Shown: positions 6,311-8,329 of the stretch, in pieces
Numbering within the stretch: the stretch's first letter is position 1
Layout: each line of letters begins with the position of its first letter
Assembly: GCA_002731985.1 (NCBI GenBank)
Contig: PCCT01000049.1
Span: 5,147 to 13,475, forward strand
DNA: 8,329 nucleotides
Direction of reading: 5' to 3'
From: Nitrospinota bacterium
GTDB taxonomy: Bacteria; Nitrospinota; Nitrospinia; Nitrospinales; VA-1
Program-made: the position numbers and the translations under genes
The notes under the pieces: model-generated
The model's input: only the letters and a program-made list of their open reading frames with translations
What the model was told of the DNA's origin: nothing
Database searches by the model: none

Positions 6311-7300
6311 ATGAATCGACTACGAGCATTATTTCACCCCATATTCGTCTTTATAGGGGTGCAGGTTGCCTGGATAGGCCTGATGGCGGTCTGGATATAC
6401 TGGTACGTCAAAAACAGCCGTAACCTGGCTGAGTTTGCCCAAAACCTCCCGCCCGAACTTTTGGAATCGGACCTCAACTGGGTCGTCCTGTTGGAGGGGG
6501 GGGTGTTGATGTTAATGATTCTTGCCGGGGTTTACGTTATATTCGTCTATTGGAACAAACAGGCCCGGTTGAACAAGTTGCAAAGTAACTTTGTTTCCAG
6601 CGTGTCGCACGAGTTAAAATCGCCACTTGCATCTATTCAGCTTTATCTGGAGACTCTGAAGTATCAGGAAGTATCACCAGAAGAGACACTGGATTTTGTG
6701 GAAACCATGCTGATCGATACGGGACGCCTGTCGGACCTGATAGACAATATTCTTGAATCCAGTAAGTCCGATCCCAAAAGCATGCAACTCCAGTTCACGG
6801 CAGTGGACATTGTTTCATTTTTGCGGGAAACGGTAGAGCATCATAAAAGGCTGTTTGAAGACAAACAATGCGAGGTCCAACTGAAGTTGGATGATCAACC
6901 CAAGGTCAGCATGGATACGCGAGCCATGCGTATGGTGTTTAATAACCTGATAGTGAATGCCCTGCGATACTCGTCTGCGGGTTCGTCCCTCACCATTCGA
7001 GTGAAGCAGGATGAAAAATTCTGTAATATTGATTTTATAGACCAGGGATTCGGATTCGATAAAAAAGAATTGAAGAGAGTTTTTAAGAAATTCTATCGGG
7101 TACAGAATCAGGAAACCCAGAACATTGAAGGAGCTGGACTGGGCTTGTACATCTCCCAGCAAATTGTTAAAAGCCATAAAGGAAAAATCAGCGTTTCCAG
7201 TGAAGGCCGGGGAAAAGGAAGCTGCTTCACAGTTAGCCTTCCGCTGAGTCCTTCTCTCAGCGAAACCAAACCTGAAGAAGTTACAGAAGAGGGGAGTTGA
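6311..7300 (+). CDS. Membrane sensor histidine kinase
   Basis: This 329-residue protein is an orthodox sensor kinase that autophosphorylates on histidine and passes the phosphate to its partner regulator. Two membrane helices (about 11-33 and 57-81) flank a periplasmic loop of only about 23 residues. There is no PAS, GAF or clear HAMP domain before the dimerisation helix. HisKA follows, with H100 in SVSHELKSPLASI. The ATP-binding domain has N-box N212-x3-N216 (NNLIVNAL), G1 box D244-x-G-x-G (DQGFGF), an F box near KKFYR (259-263) and G2 box G274-x-G-x-G (GAGLGLY). The acidic tail (SETKPEEVTEEGS) is unremarkable. ATG at 6311 has only a weak AGAG upstream, but an in-frame stop at 6293 leaves no better start. 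The regulator gene starts two bases after its stop. A PhoR-like role is possible, but the short loop does not identify the signal. Confidence 0.93.
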   Translation: MNRLRALFHPIFVFIGVQVAWIGLMAVWIYWYVKNSRNLAEFAQNLPPELLESDLNWVVLLEGGVLMLMILAGVYVIFVYWNKQARLNKLQSNFVSSVSHELKSPLASIQLYLETLKYQEVSPEETLDFVETMLIDTGRLSDLIDNILESSKSDPKSMQLQFTAVDIVSFLRETVEHHKRLFEDKQCEVQLKLDDQPKVSMDTRAMRMVFNNLIVNALRYSSAGSSLTIRVKQDEKFCNIDFIDQGFGFDKKELKRVFKKFYRVQNQETQNIEGAGLGLYISQQIVKSHKGKISVSSEGRGKGSCFTVSLPLSPSLSETKPEEVTEEGS

Positions 7301-7302
7301 TT

Positions 7303-8013
7303 GTGCAGGAACCCAACAGTATATTATTAGTTGAAGACGATCCCCATTTGGCAAAAGGACTTCTGTTTAACCTCGAGCGGGAAGGGTACGAAGTTTTCCT
7401 GGTTGATAATGGAGTGTCGGCGCTTGATGAGTTGAGGAAAAAAGATTTCGACCTGATCATCCTCGACCTCATGCTCCCTAAAATGGGCGGACTGGAGGTG
7501 GCCCGCACCATCCGGGAAACCAATATGCGTTTCCCCATTCTCATGCTCACCGCGAAGTCTTTAGAAAAGGACCGGGAAATCGGGTTGGAAGCGGGTGCCG
7601 ATGACTACCTGACCAAACCATTTCATCTACCAGAACTTCTGTTACGTGTGAAAGGTATCCTGCGTCGTTCGGAATGGTACAAAGAGCCAGTGCACGATCA
7701 GGAGATTTACCGCTTTGGCGAAATGTGGATCAACTTTGGAACCGGTCAGGCGAACGGTGTCGACGGTGAATTTTATCTCACCACTAAAGAGGCGCTGGTC
7801 ATGAAACTTCTGGTCGAGCAAAAAGGCGATGTAGTCAGCCGAGAGGAATTGCTGGAAAAAGTATGGGGCTACGATCCGAAAACCGAGACACGAACCGTAG
7901 ATAATTTTATTTCCCGCCTGAGAAAATACTTCGAAAAGAAACCGCAGAATCCCACCCACATCATCACCCTCAGGGAAAAGGGCTATCAGTTTAAGTCTGA
8001 TAAAGATGAATGA
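7303..8013 (+). CDS. OmpR/PhoB-family response regulator
   Basis: This 236-residue two-domain regulator has an N-terminal receiver with the full phosphorylation site: E11, D12 and D13 in LLVEDD, acceptor D55 in LIILDLMLPKMGG, T83 in LTAKS and K105 in TKPF. The C-terminal winged-helix domain (about 136-235) has the expected recognition helix (TRTVDNFISRLRKYF) and wing (LREKGYQF). When phosphorylated by the upstream kinase it should dimerise and bind head-to-tail direct repeats. GTG at 7303 is preferred because AGAGGGGAG (7288-7296) sits six bases upstream; the TTG at 7297 in the same frame lies against that site and overlaps the kinase stop. The two-base gap to the kinase shows one transcript and coupled translation. 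Whether it is a true PhoB or another OmpR-class protein cannot be decided from sequence alone. The 11-bp-period repeat at 6231-6250 upstream of its operon is a likely target. Confidence 0.94.
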   Translation: MQEPNSILLVEDDPHLAKGLLFNLEREGYEVFLVDNGVSALDELRKKDFDLIILDLMLPKMGGLEVARTIRETNMRFPILMLTAKSLEKDREIGLEAGADDYLTKPFHLPELLLRVKGILRRSEWYKEPVHDQEIYRFGEMWINFGTGQANGVDGEFYLTTKEALVMKLLVEQKGDVVSREELLEKVWGYDPKTETRTVDNFISRLRKYFEKKPQNPTHIITLREKGYQFKSDKDE

Positions 8014-8190
8014 TTTTTCGCTGAGAGTTTCTATCTTTAGGCTAGGACTGGGGGGAAGTTTTCACCCTGAAGAAAATTTGTTGTCAATAGTGGGCTTGCC
8101 CCCTGATGAGACCTCTTGATTATTTACATGCAATAATTTCTCTGTGTTAAGTAATTTATGGAAATATTTTTCGAATATTGAGGAAAGTTA

Positions 8191-8329
8191 ATGGGACCTT
8201 TTGATAGAAGGCCAGAGGGTATTCAGGCTCTGGATGAGAACCAACTGAGGCAAATACTGGATTCTCTTCTGATTTACAAAGGTAAAGTAAAAGGGTCTAG
8301 AGTGGTCAAGCCCCAATCTGAATGGGACG
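8191..8329 (+). CDS. Unrecognised protein, N-terminal fragment (3' end outside window)
   Basis: An open frame begins at ATG 8191 and runs off the right edge after 46 codons. Support for it being a gene comes from the ribosome site GAGGAAAG (8180-8187) and an in-frame TGA at 8179 that fixes this ATG as the first possible start. The visible part is soluble and mixed in charge: it opens MGPFDRRPEGIQ and then has a probable amphipathic helix (LDENQLRQILDSLLIYKG) followed by a basic, polar stretch. No signal peptide, membrane helix or family motif is seen and I do not recognise it. The 177 bases between the regulator and this gene hold no clear terminator or promoter. Confidence 0.6.
   Translation, partial: MGPFDRRPEGIQALDENQLRQILDSLLIYKGKVKGSRVVKPQSEWD

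Noticed and set aside
8070..8102. Hairpins after the response regulator (AAGTTTTC with GAAAATTT, and GGG-CTTG-CCC) as a terminator.
   Set aside because: The first stem is A/T-only apart from its end and neither is followed by a T-run; the second has only three G-C pairs. No terminator is called here.

Overview
The window looks like an ordinary chromosomal stretch of a Gram-negative, moderate-GC bacterium. The evidence is dense genes, clear Shine-Dalgarno sites, several GTG/TTG starts, a soluble-electron-chain type membrane acyl desaturase and an OmpR-type two-component system. A marine Nitrospinota or deltaproteobacteria-like lineage would fit the gene mix, but that is a guess from protein flavour and is not shown by any marker gene. 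I see no RNA gene, insertion sequence, CRISPR array, integrase or origin.

Layout from left to right: (1) the C-terminal half of an S1/P1-type zinc nuclease (1-462), followed after 22 bases by an MBL-fold hydrolase of the glyoxalase II/persulfide dioxygenase type (485-1204). (2) A phosphate module: a DUF47 PhoU-like protein (1374-2045) and a PiT-family phosphate transporter (2095-3345). (3) A 333-base gap holding a probable 47-residue membrane miniprotein (3422-3565). (4) A short-chain dehydrogenase-like gene broken by one in-frame TAA (3679-4281). (5) A DUF2797 protein with a zinc ribbon and a GIY-YIG-like core (4320-5123). (6) A strong bidirectional terminator (5200-5237), then a minus-strand acyl-CoA desaturase (5255-6151). 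(7) Divergent from the desaturase, a histidine kinase (6311-7300) and an OmpR/PhoB-class response regulator (7303-8013), two bases apart. (8) The start of an unrecognised gene running off the right edge (8191-8329).

The most interesting signal is regulatory. The kinase/desaturase intergenic region carries a near-perfect tandem repeat, CTTATGT-AAAA-CTTATGT, with the 11-bp period and 4-base A spacer of a PhoB box. A weaker repeat of the same geometry lies upstream of the PhoU-like/PiT pair. One reading is that the two-component system is PhoR/PhoB-like, controls itself, and perhaps controls phosphate uptake or the desaturase; this is inference. Other points worth a look are the single-stop dehydrogenase pseudogene, the possible nuclease fold in the DUF2797 protein and the miniprotein. 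I found no convincing new multi-gene system.
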